From positions 3,771,501 through 3,835,500 of the forward strand of contig NZ_CP113088.1 in the NCBI RefSeq assembly GCF_026625145.1: a DNA stretch of 64,000 bases, given 5' to 3'. Positions 37,686 to 47,006 of the stretch are shown here, in pieces. The DNA is from Lacinutrix neustonica. Its GTDB lineage: Bacteria; Bacteroidota; Bacteroidia; Flavobacteriales; Flavobacteriaceae. The notes below the pieces were generated by a model that was not told the DNA's origin, searched no databases, and saw nothing but the letters and a program-made list of their open reading frames with translations. Both the position numbers and the translations under genes were made by a program. How positions within the stretch are numbered: the stretch's first letter is position 1; each line of letters begins with the position of its first letter.

Positions 37686-37989
37686 TACAGTGCTTTATTT
37701 ATTTTTTGCGGTTTGCTTTGCCGTTTAGAAGGTCAGTCGTTCGCAACGTTGCGTTTTGCGTTAATCAGCAGTTTTAGAGGACTATTTTTATCCGCAATAG
37801 GAGTAGAGCATAAGTCCGCGCAACAGTTGCACACCGATTTGTATATCCTTTTATAATCCGCTTTTTTATCCATAAAAACACGTTTAGTTGCGCACCTAAT
37901 TACGTTTTACTTGGGTTAGAATTTATTGGACTTAAACCACTAAAATTTAATTATTTTTATTTTTTTTTCCGGCCGAGTGAGGCATTGTA
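37686..37989 (-). other. ORF-less cassette, family D (copy 2)
   Basis: Near copy of 36795-37097 with scattered substitutions; retains CACTCGGCCGG and TGTGCAACTGTTGCGCGGAC. Confidence 0.75.
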
Positions 37990-38120
37990 CACAACGGTTC
38001 GTGTAAGGTAAGTACGGGTTAGTGTGCGGGGATTTTCCGTAGGAAAATCCGAAGCAAGCTAACACGAACAGCCTTTGGGTTAAGCCATAAAAGTAGTATT
38101 TATTTTACACATTGTTAGCC
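37990..38120 (-). repeat. attC 27
   Basis: R' CGTTGTGTACA, R'' GCTAACAATG. Private end GTTAGCCCAC matches attC 28. Confidence 0.9.
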
Positions 38121-38446
38121 CACGTTATTTTATTTTTCTCCGGATGGCTTTCCAGCTCCGCAAAGTTTTGTTTTATGTACTTATCGATTTTAAGTTTTGT
38201 GAGTTACGATTTGCCGTTTGCTATATCAATCCGCCGTATGAGTTGCGTTTTGCTATGGTCAGAAAACGCTTGAGTAATCCTTTTTTAATCTTTTACACAT
38301 ATAGTTTTGCAGCAATGTAAATCAGTCCGTCGCAAGAGTGTCGTGTTGTGCTTTTATCCGAAATCGGTTGAGTAAGTAGGAGAGAAGCGTTGTTTTTTAC
38401 TTTTAAGCAACTTTAGGATTTTTTTTCGAGCAGAGTGGGCATGTGG
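38121..38446 (-). other. ORF-less cassette, family C (copy 2)
   Basis: Shares CCACTCTGCTCG plus A run start and the TTTTCTGACCATAGCAAAAC/GCAACTCATACGGCGGATT core. The start motif has one change (CTCTGC for CTCGGC). Confidence 0.73.
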
Positions 38447-38578
38447 GCTAACGGTTCGTGTAAGGTAAGTACGGGTTAGTGTGCGGGGATTTTCCGTAGG
38501 AAAATCCGAAGCAAGCTAACACGAACAACCTTTAGGTTAAGCCATAAAAGTAGTATTTATTTTACACATTGTTAGCCC
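38447..38578 (-). repeat. attC 28
   Basis: R' CGTTAGCCCAC, R'' GCTAACAATG. Private end GTTAGCCCAC matches attC 29. Confidence 0.9.
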
Positions 38579-38911
38579 ACGTTATTTTATTTTTCTCCAT
38601 ATGGCTTTGCAGCTCCGCAGAGTTTTGTTTTACGTGCTACTATTGATTTTATCTTTTGTGCGTTACGATTTGCCGTTTGCTATATAAATCCGCCGCAAGA
38701 GTTGCGTTTTACTGATGTCAGAAAAGGATTGAGTATGATATTTTATTTCACATACAGTTTTGCCGAAACGTTAAAGAGTCCGTCTCAACAGTGTCGCGTT
38801 GTGTTTTATCCGAAATAGGTTGAGTGAGCAGGTGAGAAGCGTTGTTTTTTTTATTTTTAAATCACTTTTAAGCAACTTTAGAATTTTTTTTCGAGCCGAG
38901 TGGGCATGTGG
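38579..38911 (-). other. ORF-less cassette, family C (copy 3)
   Basis: Retains CCACTCGGCTCG plus A run and CCTTTTCTGACATCAGTAAAAC followed by GCAACTCTTGCGGCGG, the best hairpin of the family. Confidence 0.75.
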
Positions 38912-39040
38912 GCTAACGGTCTAGTATAAGAATAGTAGCGGATTTTGACGCACTAACTTTTCTGTTAAACACAGACCTTTTTATATTTACTTTCTTTTGT
39001 TTAAACGATTAAACCGCTATTATTTTTATACCGTGTTAGC
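38912..39040 (-). repeat. attC 29
   Basis: R' CGTTAGCCCAC, R'' GCTAACACGG. Private end GTTAGCTGCA matches attC 30. Type shared with attC 33 and 35. Confidence 0.86.
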
Positions 39041-39045
39041 TGCTG

Positions 39046-39765
39046 TTATATTATTTTTTCCACAATAATTCCTGTTAAAACAACCACTATCATAAAAGTT
39101 ATCATTCCTAAAAAATAGCTCAAGATACCTTTCAAGTAATTCAATTTCTTTTTACCATCAAAAAACTGTCCTATTGCCCAAGCTGTATAAATTATGGCAA
39201 TGTTGGCTCCATACTGCAAAACAGGATAATCAATAATCCCTTCAACAATACCGAACAATGCAAATATTAACATTGAAATTCCCATTGTGAAGCAGAGTAA
39301 AATGAATATCTCATAGTGATTATACTTGTATTTTCTAAAAAATAGTTTAATCCATATTGTTATGAAAACAGCCATTAAAATATTGGCATACCCATAATTT
39401 TTTGAAATCCAATTGAATATTTTTCCGATAATTCTATCATTCCAATGATCAAAATTCATATTTATATAACCGTCCTCAAATTCCAAGAACTGTTGAGCGA
39501 TTGTATATATCACTGAACAGACTATTAAAAAAAGTATTGGTTTGACTAGTCTTTTTCTGTCTTCAAGAATAAATTCTTTAACAGCTTTACCAGGTCTCAA
39601 TATTAATTCCTTAACGGTATAAAGTATTCCTTTGTCAAAGTTTAAAACACTTCCTATTTCGGTTGCAATGTATTTTCCGTCAATTCGTTTAAGTGAATTT
39701 GGATTACCACAAATCGGGCAATAATTTTGAGTTATTTCAATATTACATTTTTTACACAAACGCAC
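39046..39765 (-). CDS. DUF3667-like membrane protein with zinc-ribbon start
   Basis: The product has 239 residues. The N-terminal CKKCNIEITQNYCPICG (Cys4, 7, 16, 19) is a zinc ribbon. GILYTVKELILRPGKAVKEFILEDRKRLVKPILFL is the DUF3667 signature before four or five membrane segments. The last reads LGMITFMIVVVLTGIIVEKII. Its role is unknown. It is the second gene of a cassette pair with 39771-40025, five bases apart. Confidence 0.82.
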   Translation of the reverse strand: MRLCKKCNIEITQNYCPICGNPNSLKRIDGKYIATEIGSVLNFDKGILYTVKELILRPGKAVKEFILEDRKRLVKPILFLIVCSVIYTIAQQFLEFEDGYINMNFDHWNDRIIGKIFNWISKNYGYANILMAVFITIWIKLFFRKYKYNHYEIFILLCFTMGISMLIFALFGIVEGIIDYPVLQYGANIAIIYTAWAIGQFFDGKKKLNYLKGILSYFLGMITFMIVVVLTGIIVEKII

Positions 39766-39770
39766 AATTC

Positions 39771-40025
39771 TTATTTTAAATTACGTTCTTTTAAAAGGCT
39801 ATCAATTTCGGATTTCTTGTATTCGTTCTTGTTTGACAATTTATAAACTGCATACAAAAGAATTATGCCAAAAAAGTAACTAAAGTTACCTGCTGTAATG
39901 CTGTAAATTAAAATACCTATCAAAACTCCAATTAAGGTTGCATCAATAATCTGGGTAGTTTTAATTTTTTTAGATTCCTTCAATAAATCCTCGTCAGTTA
40001 ATTTGTTTAATTCTTTTTTGTTCAT
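39771..40025 (-). CDS. Small two-TM membrane protein (cassette)
   Basis: The product has 84 residues from the ATG at 40025 (MNKKELNKLTDEDLLKESKKIKT). A longer reading runs into the neighbouring attC and non-coding cassette and is not believed. Two membrane segments (IDATLIGVLIGILIYSITAG; FSYFFGIILLYAVYKLS) and a Lys-rich tail follow. It is coupled to the DUF3667-like gene. Confidence 0.72.
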   Translation of the reverse strand: MNKKELNKLTDEDLLKESKKIKTTQIIDATLIGVLIGILIYSITAGNFSYFFGIILLYAVYKLSNKNEYKKSEIDSLLKERNLK

Positions 40026-40050
40026 TCGTATTTCGGTTGTTCTAATTGCA

Positions 40051-40183
40051 GCTAACGTTAAGTGTAAGGATAGTTGCGTGATTAAGCCACTAAAATAGTA
40101 AATATTAACGAACGAGGAGGAAAATCCGCTAGGATTTTCCGAGTAAGATAGAACCAAGCAATTATATTTACACACTGTTGTGT
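40051..40183 (-). repeat. attC 30
   Basis: R' CGTTAGCTGCA, R'' CACAACAG. Private end GTTGTGTACA matches attC 31. Confidence 0.9.
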
Positions 40184-40508
40184 ACAGTGCTTTATATTTT
40201 TTATTCCATTTATCACACCGAGTGGTATCCGTTGTCAATATTGCTTTTTGCTTTAAACAGCACTTTTAGAGTCATGTTTTTATACGTAATAGGAGCAGAG
40301 CTGTAGTCCGTTACAGTTGCGCATTTAAGTTGTCAGAAAGCGATTGAGTGGTAGTTCCGTTGCGTATTGCTCCGTTTTGCTATTTAATCCGTTTACAAAC
40401 CGTTATTTTGCGTAATAATTACGTGTTAATTTTTTTGATAAAAATTAATGCTTTAGAGTATTAGTTTTAGCGAATTTGGTTTTTTTTTGAGCCGAGTGAG
40501 CCATTGTA
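40184..40508 (-). other. ORF-less cassette, family A (copy 5)
   Basis: Same core and start as copy 1. A spurious reading frame crosses it and attC 30, which is why it can look coding. Confidence 0.75.
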
Positions 40509-40639
40509 CACAACGTTACGTGTAAGGATAGTTGCGTTTATAAGCCACTAAAATAGTAAAAATGGAACGAACCGGAGGAAAATCCGCAGGATTTTCCGAG
40601 TAAGAGAAAACCAAGCAATTATATTTACACATTGTTACC
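40509..40639 (-). repeat. attC 31
   Basis: R' CGTTGTGTACA, R'' GGTAACAATG. Private end GTTACCACAC matches attC 32. Confidence 0.88.
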
Positions 40640-40647
40640 ACACGTAT

Positions 40648-41403
40648 TTATTCAGTTTTTTGTTCAGTTAAATATTCAAAACTCTGTTCAAAATATTTAT
40701 TCATTGATTTATTTAAGTATTGACTGTAATTAGTTTTTTCACTCCTTTCTTTAGATAACCAAGCCATAGTATAAGCTATTATCTGTTCGGGTAAATAGCC
40801 TTGACTACTCGATTGCCAACCAAATCCGCCATTCGTATTAAATGACGAAAAACTAAATCGCGAATTGCCAATAAAAATTCCGAATCCATAAGTTATTGCT
40901 GTAAAGTCAGTCAAAAATTCGTCATTTTCTTCTATTCGGTTTTCTCCCAATAAAATTTGGTGCGACAATTCGTGTGAAATCGTTGCTATTAATGAAATAG
41001 GGTTTTTTAATTGTCCTCTTTCGATTGATATTATCGTTTCGTTTTCCGTTTGCTGATAAGTTCCACTTGCACTATCCCAACTTCCATCTATATCTGCTGG
41101 TGTCGTTAATATTGTTCCGTCCGCCATTTCAACTGGTTGGTCTGAGAAGAATTCGAGTTTTATTTCAGTATCTCGAATATTCATTAGTTCCATTGTCCGT
41201 TTGAGTATGAATTCTGCATCTTTTTCAGTTCCGTCAAAAGTTCTATCGTAGAAATCTTTTGTTGGTGTTACAGTTCGGATTTCCATAAAATGCTCTTCTC
41301 CAAATTCAGTTCGCAACCAATTCAGGTCTTCGTCAACCCAAACTTTGTCTTCTTTGGTAATCGGTAATTTTTTCTTTTTATTCCGAACATTATTATTGGT
41401 CAT
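40648..41403 (-). CDS. Zinc-peptidase-like cassette protein (HELSH)
   Basis: The product has 251 residues and is soluble, without a signal peptide. The motif HELSH at about 144-148, in the context LIATISHELSHQIL, is a zincin HExxH. EENDEFLTDFTAI 16 residues downstream offers acidic third-ligand candidates, resembling ImmA/IrrE-like or related soluble zincins. An earlier helical region (WVDEDLNWLRTEFGEEHF) is like a specificity domain. It may cleave a regulator. The ATG is about 12 bases from the R'. Confidence 0.78.
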   Translation of the reverse strand: MTNNNVRNKKKKLPITKEDKVWVDEDLNWLRTEFGEEHFMEIRTVTPTKDFYDRTFDGTEKDAEFILKRTMELMNIRDTEIKLEFFSDQPVEMADGTILTTPADIDGSWDSASGTYQQTENETIISIERGQLKNPISLIATISHELSHQILLGENRIEENDEFLTDFTAITYGFGIFIGNSRFSFSSFNTNGGFGWQSSSQGYLPEQIIAYTMAWLSKERSEKTNYSQYLNKSMNKYFEQSFEYLTEQKTE

Positions 41404-41409
41404 ATGTGT

Positions 41410-41541
41410 GGTAACGGTTTCGTATAACCGTCAGTTACGGGTTAAATTAGCGATTATTTACGGTTTAGCACTGACTTTAGCAATTCCGAGTGGATTTGGA
41501 CGTAGTCGAATCCGCCGTAATTGCGGTTATACATTGTTGGC
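41410..41541 (-). repeat. attC 32
   Basis: R' CGTTACCACAC, R'' CCAACAATG. Private end GTTGGCAAC matches attC 33 over nine bases. The frame of the upstream gene runs into it. Confidence 0.86.
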
Positions 41542-42031
41542 AACTGGCTTTTACTTTTTCAAATTCAGTTTGTTTAATCGTTCCAAAAATCAGTTTATCT
41601 CCATTGAGAATAAATCTTGAAGGTTTTATTTCCTCAATTTGATTCCAAAAACGCTTTGTGTCCGCCAATTCCAATTCATTCCGAGATTCGTTTAAGTCGG
41701 TTGAAAATCCACCATAATTGACAAAAATTTCCATTGCTTTAAACCTTTGCTTTTTCTCAAAAATTAGCCATTGATCATAAATGTCAAACAATGATTTTTG
41801 AGATAATTCAAATTCTGTCATTTCATCGAAATAAGCAATTTCATTTTCATAAGTCCAGCCCCTTTTCAATTCAGATTCGGTCGGCAGGAAAGAGTCGCTG
41901 TCGAATGAAACTATTGAAAGATATTTATCGATAATAAGTTCAGGAAATTTAGAAATCAGTGAATTCATATCGTACTTTTCGGATAATATTTCAATCCAAT
42001 AGTAATCTTTATATGTTCCGGAGTTTATCAT
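41477..42031 (-). CDS. Hypothetical cassette protein
   Basis: The product has about 184 residues from the ATG at 42031 (MINSGTYKDYYWIEILSEKYDM), which is near the R' of attC 33. A longer reading starts in the attC and is not used. The open frame ends inside attC 32, where the last 20 residues read through R''. The protein is helical with acidic patches. No family is recognised. Confidence 0.62.
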   Translation of the reverse strand: MINSGTYKDYYWIEILSEKYDMNSLISKFPELIIDKYLSIVSFDSDSFLPTESELKRGWTYENEIAYFDEMTEFELSQKSLFDIYDQWLIFEKKQRFKAMEIFVNYGGFSTDLNESRNELELADTKRFWNQIEEIKPSRFILNGDKLIFGTIKQTEFEKVKASCQQCITAITADSTTSKSTRNC

Positions 42032-42043
42032 TTTCAGCTTGTT

Positions 42044-42174
42044 GCCAACGGTCTCGTGTATGAGTAGTAGCGGATTTTTACTCACAAACCTTTCGGTTTT
42101 ATACTGACCTTTGCTCTATATTTAATCTTTCGTTTTATCACTTAAACCGCTATTACTTATACACATTGTTGGCG
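42044..42174 (-). repeat. attC 33
   Basis: R' CGTTGGCAAC, R'' CCAACAATG. Private end GTTGGCGTG matches attC 34. Near-identical to attC 35. Confidence 0.88.
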
Positions 42175-42181
42175 TGTCGTT

Positions 42182-42590
42182 TTATTCAATTTTTGCCCAT
42201 CCTGGAAGTTCTTTAGCTTGCATTATCCAAGAGCGGATTTGTTTTTCATCAAATTCCGATTCGTTTTTAATATCTATTCTTCTCGCTTTGTATTCCGAGT
42301 TCCGATTCCAAGGTCCTGACATTTTTGTTACTGGCGGTTCAGGGTCCAAAAGTGTTCCTGCAATGAAACCAAGAGCAAATTCATTCTTAAATGACCACAT
42401 TGCAATTATCCAACCTTTGTCAGTTAGTCCATAGAAAGGTACTCCAAGTGGTTGTGATGGTTTATGCCATTTAGTAGTAAACTGAATTTCTCGGAATTAG
42501 CTCTTTTATTAAAGTATCCACTTTTTGTGCCATTGCACCGTGTTCAGGCTTAATTCCGTCAATCCAATTTTTTACGCTTTCCGATTTCAT
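42182..42590 (-). CDS. DUF1801-like (YdhG-type) protein, copy 1 (frame break at 42489-42494)
   Basis: Restored, the product has 135 residues: MKSESVKNWIDGIKPEHGAMAQKVDTLIKELI+REIQFTTKWHKPSQPLGVPFYGLTDKGWIIAMWSFKNEFALGF..., ending QIRSWIMQAKELPGWAKIE. The layout matches DUF1801/YdhG proteins (about 130 residues, small alpha-beta fold, unknown role, tied to iron-metabolism-like CyaY fold). The break is at TTTCTCGGAA; removing one G restores it. Copy 2 at 43829 reads CACGG at the same place. The gene is the second in a pair with the SRPBCC gene upstream. Confidence 0.72.
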
Positions 42591-42596
42591 TTCTTT

Positions 42597-43013
42597 TTAT
42601 TCCGATTCTACATATTTTTTAAAATTTCCGAGTATTGCTTGCCATCCTGCACGTTGTTGTTCGTCCGTGTTTATTCCCTCCGCATCAAAGGTTTCGTTGA
42701 CTTCAATTTCATTTCCGTTTTGCGTGAATTCAATGTCGACTTTTCTTCCGTCTGACATTTTGTATGAAATCAGTTCTTTGTCTACTATTTGGTCATAGGT
42801 TCCTGTAAAGTCAAATCCAATACTTCCGTCTTTCGCTTCCATTCGCCAAGAGAAATTTCCATTTGGTTTTAGGTCATTTTCAGCGTTTGGGCAACACCAT
42901 TCGTCTGTTGCGAAATTCCAATTCGTGATGTGTTCGGGTTTTGTCCAATATTCCCAAACTTTATCAATGTTAGATTTAACAGAAGTTTTTACAGTTATTC
43001 TTTCCATTTCCAT
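42597..43013 (-). CDS. SRPBCC (AHSA1-like) protein, cassette copy 1
   Basis: The product has 138 residues: VKTSVKSNIDKVWEYWTKPEHITNWNFATDEWCCP, FSWRMEAKDGSIGFDFTGTYDQI and QQRAGWQAILGNFKKYVESE. It has the same fold and domain as the chromosomal homologue at 11004-11432. START-fold proteins bind hydrophobic ligands; its ligand is unknown. It lies six bases upstream of the DUF1801-like gene, so the pair is one cotranscribed cassette, duplicated at 44244. Confidence 0.85.
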   Translation of the reverse strand: MEMERITVKTSVKSNIDKVWEYWTKPEHITNWNFATDEWCCPNAENDLKPNGNFSWRMEAKDGSIGFDFTGTYDQIVDKELISYKMSDGRKVDIEFTQNGNEIEVNETFDAEGINTDEQQRAGWQAILGNFKKYVESE

Positions 43014-43041
43014 TGTTTTTTTGAGTTCTGCTTAAATGCAC

Positions 43042-43173
43042 GCCAACGTTACGTGTAAGGATAGTTGCGTTGATAAGCCACTAAAATAGTAAAAATGGAA
43101 CGAACTGGAGGAAAATCCGTTAGGATTTTCCGAGTAATAGAGAACCAAGCAATTATTTTTACACATTGTTATG
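43042..43173 (-). repeat. attC 34
   Basis: R' CGTTGGCGTGC, R'' ATAACAATG. Private end GTTATGCACA matches attC 35. Confidence 0.88.
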
Positions 43174-43681
43174 CACAGGTCTTTATTTTTGTAATCATTA
43201 CTTCCCGTGGATTCTTCCATTTAAAAACTTCGGTTGGCGTGAAATTTAATCTTTTGGCTATATCGCGGAAAGGCATATTTTCAAATGTTCCATATTCATA
43301 TTTCCAATATTCAATATTTTCAAGATAATAATTTTGAGTTCCAATTGTTTTGCGATCACCATCAGTCGGCAAAATATTTATTTCTCCAATATATCTCTTC
43401 AATTCTTTAAAATCTAAGATTATATTTTCGTAAATAAATTGGCTGTATAGGTTATCCAGGAATACATTTTGAAAATTTTTAATGTCAGAAGCTTTGAGAT
43501 CCGGAATTATAAGAGAAAATTTAGTTTCAGCGTTTACAATTAGCCAACACTTTTTTCGGTTGACATAGAAAACAGTCCCATTCCATTTTCCGAGTTTTGA
43601 GATCGATTCTATAGTTGGTTGGCTTACATACTTTGACACAAGTTTTTCAAGTTTTTTTGATATGTAAATTGGTGTTGTCAT
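43169..43681 (-). CDS. Hypothetical cassette protein (DUF6933-like)
   Basis: The product has 170 residues, soluble. The pattern TVFYVNRKKCWLIVNAETKFSLIIPDLKASDIKNF resembles DUF6933 proteins. It ends PFRDIAKRLNFTPTEVFKWKNPREVMITKIKTCA, and the stop lies in the R'' of attC 34. The DUF assignment is from memory of the family pattern. It separates the two copies of the SRPBCC cassette. Confidence 0.62.
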   Translation of the reverse strand: MTTPIYISKKLEKLVSKYVSQPTIESISKLGKWNGTVFYVNRKKCWLIVNAETKFSLIIPDLKASDIKNFQNVFLDNLYSQFIYENIILDFKELKRYIGEINILPTDGDRKTIGTQNYYLENIEYWKYEYGTFENMPFRDIAKRLNFTPTEVFKWKNPREVMITKIKTCA

Positions 43682-43689
43682 TCACTTGT

Positions 43690-43821
43690 GCATAACGGTC
43701 TCGTGTATGAGTAGTAGCGGATTTTTACTCACAAACCTTTCGGTTTTATACTGACCTTTGCTCTATATTTAATCTTTCGTTTTATCACTTAAACCGCTAT
43801 TACTTATACACATTGTTGGCG
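43690..43821 (-). repeat. attC 35
   Basis: R' CGTTATGCACA, R'' CCAACAATG. Copy of attC 33. Private end GTTGGCGTG matches attC 36. Confidence 0.9.
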
Positions 43822-43828
43822 TGTCGTT

Positions 43829-44237
43829 TTATTCAATTTTTGCCCATCCTGGAAGTTCTTTAGCTTGCATTATCCAAGAGCGGATTTGTTTTTCATCAAA
43901 TTCCGATTCGTTTTTAATATCTATTCTTCTCGCTTTGTATTCCGAGTTCCGATTCCAAGGTCCTGACATTTTTGTTACTGGCGGTTCAGGGTCCAAAAGT
44001 GTTCCTGCAATGAAACCAAGAGCAAATTCATTCTTAAATGACCACATTGCAATTATCCAACCTTTGTCAGTTAGTCCATAGAAAGGTACTCCAAGTGGTT
44101 GTGATGGTTTATGCCATTTAGTAGTAAACTGAATTTCACGGAATTAGCTCTTTTATTAAAGTATCCACTTTTTGTGCCATTGCACCGTGTTCAGGCTTAA
44201 TTCCGTCAATCCAATTTTTTACGCTTTCCGATTTCAT
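43829..44237 (-). CDS. DUF1801-like protein, copy 2 (frame break at 44136-44141)
   Basis: Same as copy 1 (42182) apart from very few bases; at the break it reads TTTCACGGAATT where copy 1 has TTTCTCGGAATT, so the frame is disturbed in both. Removing one G gives LI+REIQFTTKWHKP. The shared position suggests either a real ancestral frameshift or the same error in both; the TCTCG context is not perfectly preserved here. It is paired with the SRPBCC gene at 44244. Confidence 0.68.
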
Positions 44238-44243
44238 TTCTTT

Positions 44244-44660
44244 TTATTCCGATTCTACATATTTTTTAAAATTTCCGAGTATTGCTTGCCATCCTGCACG
44301 TTGTTGTTCGTCCGTGTTTATTCCCTCCGCATCAAAGGTTTCGTTGACTTCAATTTCATTTCCGTTTTGCGTGAATTCAATGTCGACTTTTCTTCCGTCT
44401 GACATTTTGTATGAAATCAGTTCTTTGTCTACTATTTGGTCATAGGTTCCTGTAAAGTCAAATCCAATACTTCCGTCTTTCGCTTCCATTCGCCAAGAGA
44501 AATTTCCATTTGGTTTTAGGTCATTTTCAGCGTTTGGGCAACACCATTCGTCTGTTGCGAAATTCCAATTCGTGATGTGTTCGGGTTTTGTCCAATATTC
44601 CCAAACTTTATCAATGTTAGATTTAACAGAAGTTTTTACAGTTATTCTTTCCATTTCCAT
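44244..44660 (-). CDS. SRPBCC (AHSA1-like) protein, cassette copy 2
   Basis: The 138-residue product is identical to copy 1 at 42597-43013. Together with the DUF1801-like gene and the attC it forms a duplicated block of about 1 kb. The two copies are separated by the DUF6933-like cassette, so the duplication was not strictly adjacent. A likely route is excision and re-integration, or unequal exchange between attC 33 and 35. Confidence 0.85.
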   Translation of the reverse strand: MEMERITVKTSVKSNIDKVWEYWTKPEHITNWNFATDEWCCPNAENDLKPNGNFSWRMEAKDGSIGFDFTGTYDQIVDKELISYKMSDGRKVDIEFTQNGNEIEVNETFDAEGINTDEQQRAGWQAILGNFKKYVESE

Positions 44661-44688
44661 TGTTTTTTTGAGTTCTGCTTAAATGCAC

Positions 44689-44818
44689 GCCAACGGTCTC
44701 GGCTATGAGTAGTTGCGTGGGTTGGCACTTAACTTTGCAAGTACACGCCAAACTGAAAATCCGCGAGGATTTTCAGAAGTAGGCGAGAACAAGCAATTAC
44801 TTATAGCCATTGTTGGCA
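44689..44818 (-). repeat. attC 36
   Basis: R' CGTTGGCGTGC, R'' CCAACAATGG. Private end GTTGGCATT matches attC 37. Confidence 0.88.
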
Positions 44819-44829
44819 TTTCGTTATTT

Positions 44830-46273
44830 TTATATTCCGCTTGTTTCAACTATTTTGTTATTGTCGTCAAATACAAAACGAACTTTACTGTTTATTGATT
44901 TATACTGTTGTTTTTTCAGGTCATAAAATCTAAAGTTTGTATTTAATATGTATGTGTTAGCACTTACTTTTGAAATACTCTTAACTATATTTTGAGCGTT
45001 TATTGTATGTTTCCAGGCATTTCTGTATTGATTTTCGATTTCAGTTTTACTTGGATTATATATATTCCAATACCTTTTAGTATCATTTGAATAGTAGGAC
45101 AAGATATTTTCTATATTTCGATTTTCTTCTGCAATTAGGAAGTCATTTATGATTTTATTTATTCCGGAAGAGTTAGATTTCCTTAAATAAAAATCTATTT
45201 CTTCCTCATTTATTGCTTTTACATAGGAAGCAAAAAACACTCCAGTTAAACTTGAACCACCATCTCGGTCTCCCTTCTTCAAACGCGAATTTAATTCTTC
45301 TCCCAGCTTTAATGAGTTCTTTAAATTGTCTTTCACAAGCACGACACATATCAATTCCATATCCATTATCGAGATTTATTGTAATTCGTCTTCCATTTAA
45401 TGAGCCAACACTCTTTTCCCATTCTTTACCTGTTTTAATAACTTCTACAATAAAATTACTTACTTGTCCATTTGATATTTCAGAGTCAGTAATTACACCA
45501 TACATAAAATCGTATTCACTATTTATTCCGTTATAAAATGCTACATTTTCTTCATTATTTAGCATTTCCATTGTGTATTCTCCGAATGAATTTGGATTGT
45601 CTTTCAAAGGTGGTGGAATTGCAGAACGATAGTCTAATTTATATGCTTCATTCCAACCATTTGAAATAGCTTTAATCCTTCTGCTTTTTGATGGATGGCT
45701 TTCGGTATCATAATTAGAACCAATCGTTGAAATAGCTTTTGTCGCTTGTTCCAAAGAAGCTCCCATTTTATAAAGTACGAATCCAGTAAAATTTATCTGC
45801 TTCAAGTTCCGCTGTGTGATTATCAGTCATTTGATTTAAAGTATGACCTGATAGGTGATGTCCAATTTCGTGTGCTAATATTGAAATTGAGCTCCAAAAT
45901 GAAGCAGTCTGATTATTTGCAAGGTCTAAGAGCTTTGAGTCATATAAAATATATCTCTCGTCATTAATTATTGTTGCGACAGCATTGTTTATGTTAGCTC
46001 GATAAATTTTAAAGTTAAGAGGCAACCCTGAAAAACTCGTAATACTTTTTAATTCGTCAAGTTCTTTTTCGTTAGGAAAAAATATTTCGATTTCATCTTC
46101 ATTTGCAGAATTATTAAAATTGCAACCATTTTCTAATTTTGATATTTTTCCGAGTCGTTAAAACTTTTCGGTTGCTCAACATTTACTTCGGATGATTTAT
46201 TTTCTTTTGATTTTTCCTTGCAACTTACTAGAAAAAGAAAAACAAAAATTAATAATAAAAATATGTTCTTCAT
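44830..46273 (-). CDS. M48-like metallopeptidase lipoprotein, cassette gene (three frame breaks)
   Basis: The restored product has 480 residues. A lipoprotein signal (MKNIFLLLIFVFLFLVSC) is followed by ILAHEIGHHLSGHTLNQ with the HExxH zinc site and the downstream ELEADKFTGFVLYKMGASLEQATKA, where the Glu is the third ligand of M48 (Ste24/BepA-type) peptidases. Breaks are at 46148-46153 (lost G), near 45788 (one extra T in an A/T run) and 45263-45268 (extra G). The C-terminal half is a helical or beta domain (DMCRACERQFKELIKAG) with two Cys. It is probably a periplasmic protease that clips outer membrane proteins. Confidence 0.78.
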
Positions 46274-46299
46274 TTGGTCGATTAGTTTCTGTAATGAAT

Positions 46300-46430
46300 G
46301 CCAACGTTGTTGTATAAGATTAGTTGCGTGGTTAAGCACCTAATTTAGCAAATACAAACCGAATAGAAAATCCGCGAGGATTTTCGTAAGCAGGCTCGTA
46401 CCAAGCAATTAATTTTATACGGTGTTGTGG
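46300..46430 (-). repeat. attC 37
   Basis: R' CGTTGGCATT, R'' CACAACACC. Private end GTTGTGGTTA matches attC 38. Confidence 0.88.
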
Positions 46431-46990
46431 TTAGTTTTTTTTCTTATTATAGATGTCAAAATTAATGCTATTCCGATGTAACAAATCCAATTTCTAATTC
46501 TTTGATGAACAAACATTATTGGCATTCCGTCACTTGAGTAGTCTTCATATGCCTCGTAAAATAACCCAAAATAAATTAATGTCGGCAACAATAATAAAAA
46601 TCCGATTAATGTTAAATTTTTTGATTTTATTGTGTCGGGTATAATGTCTCTCAAAATAAATATTATTGGTAAAGTCAAATAAGTCACGACAATATAGTCC
46701 ACATAACCAACAAAAGTGAACCATTTTAAAAATACATTTAGATAAATCAGAAATAGAATCAAAATTCCGATTTTAATTCCACTCAAGATTTTTTCTGAAA
46801 TCTGAAATCTATCATTTAAAATCTCTTTTAAGGTCAAAATAAGAAGTCCGATTATAGACAAAAGAGAAGTTGCAAAATTCAATTTTGTTCCTAAAAAATG
46901 AAAGGGTTTTGGATTTATAATTAAATCAAGAAAACCTAAAATTGATATCACAAAAATCAGGATTTTAATATATTTTTTTGTCTTTTGCAT
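46415..46990 (-). CDS. Multi-pass membrane protein, cassette gene
   Basis: The product has 191 residues with five or six membrane segments (YIKILIFVISILGFLDLII; FATSLLSIIGLLILTL; GIKIGILILFLIYLNVFL; DYIVVTYLTLPIIFILRD; NLTLIGFLLLLPTLIYFGLF; IGIALILTSIIRK). The stop TAA is in the L'' part of attC 37, so the last codons share the attC. No family is recognised; it may be a small transporter or permease-like protein. Confidence 0.72.
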   Translation of the reverse strand: MQKTKKYIKILIFVISILGFLDLIINPKPFHFLGTKLNFATSLLSIIGLLILTLKEILNDRFQISEKILSGIKIGILILFLIYLNVFLKWFTFVGYVDYIVVTYLTLPIIFILRDIIPDTIKSKNLTLIGFLLLLPTLIYFGLFYEAYEDYSSDGMPIMFVHQRIRNWICYIGIALILTSIIRKKTNHNTV

Positions 46991-47006
46991 TCAGTTTTTA
47001 ATTAAC

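Noticed and set aside
39771-40238. Long ORF starting in an ORF-less cassette (MTTDTTRCDKW...)
   Set aside because: The first 70 residues come from the non-coding cassette and attC 30; the same frame recurs in other family A copies without conservation. The real start is the ATG at 40025.
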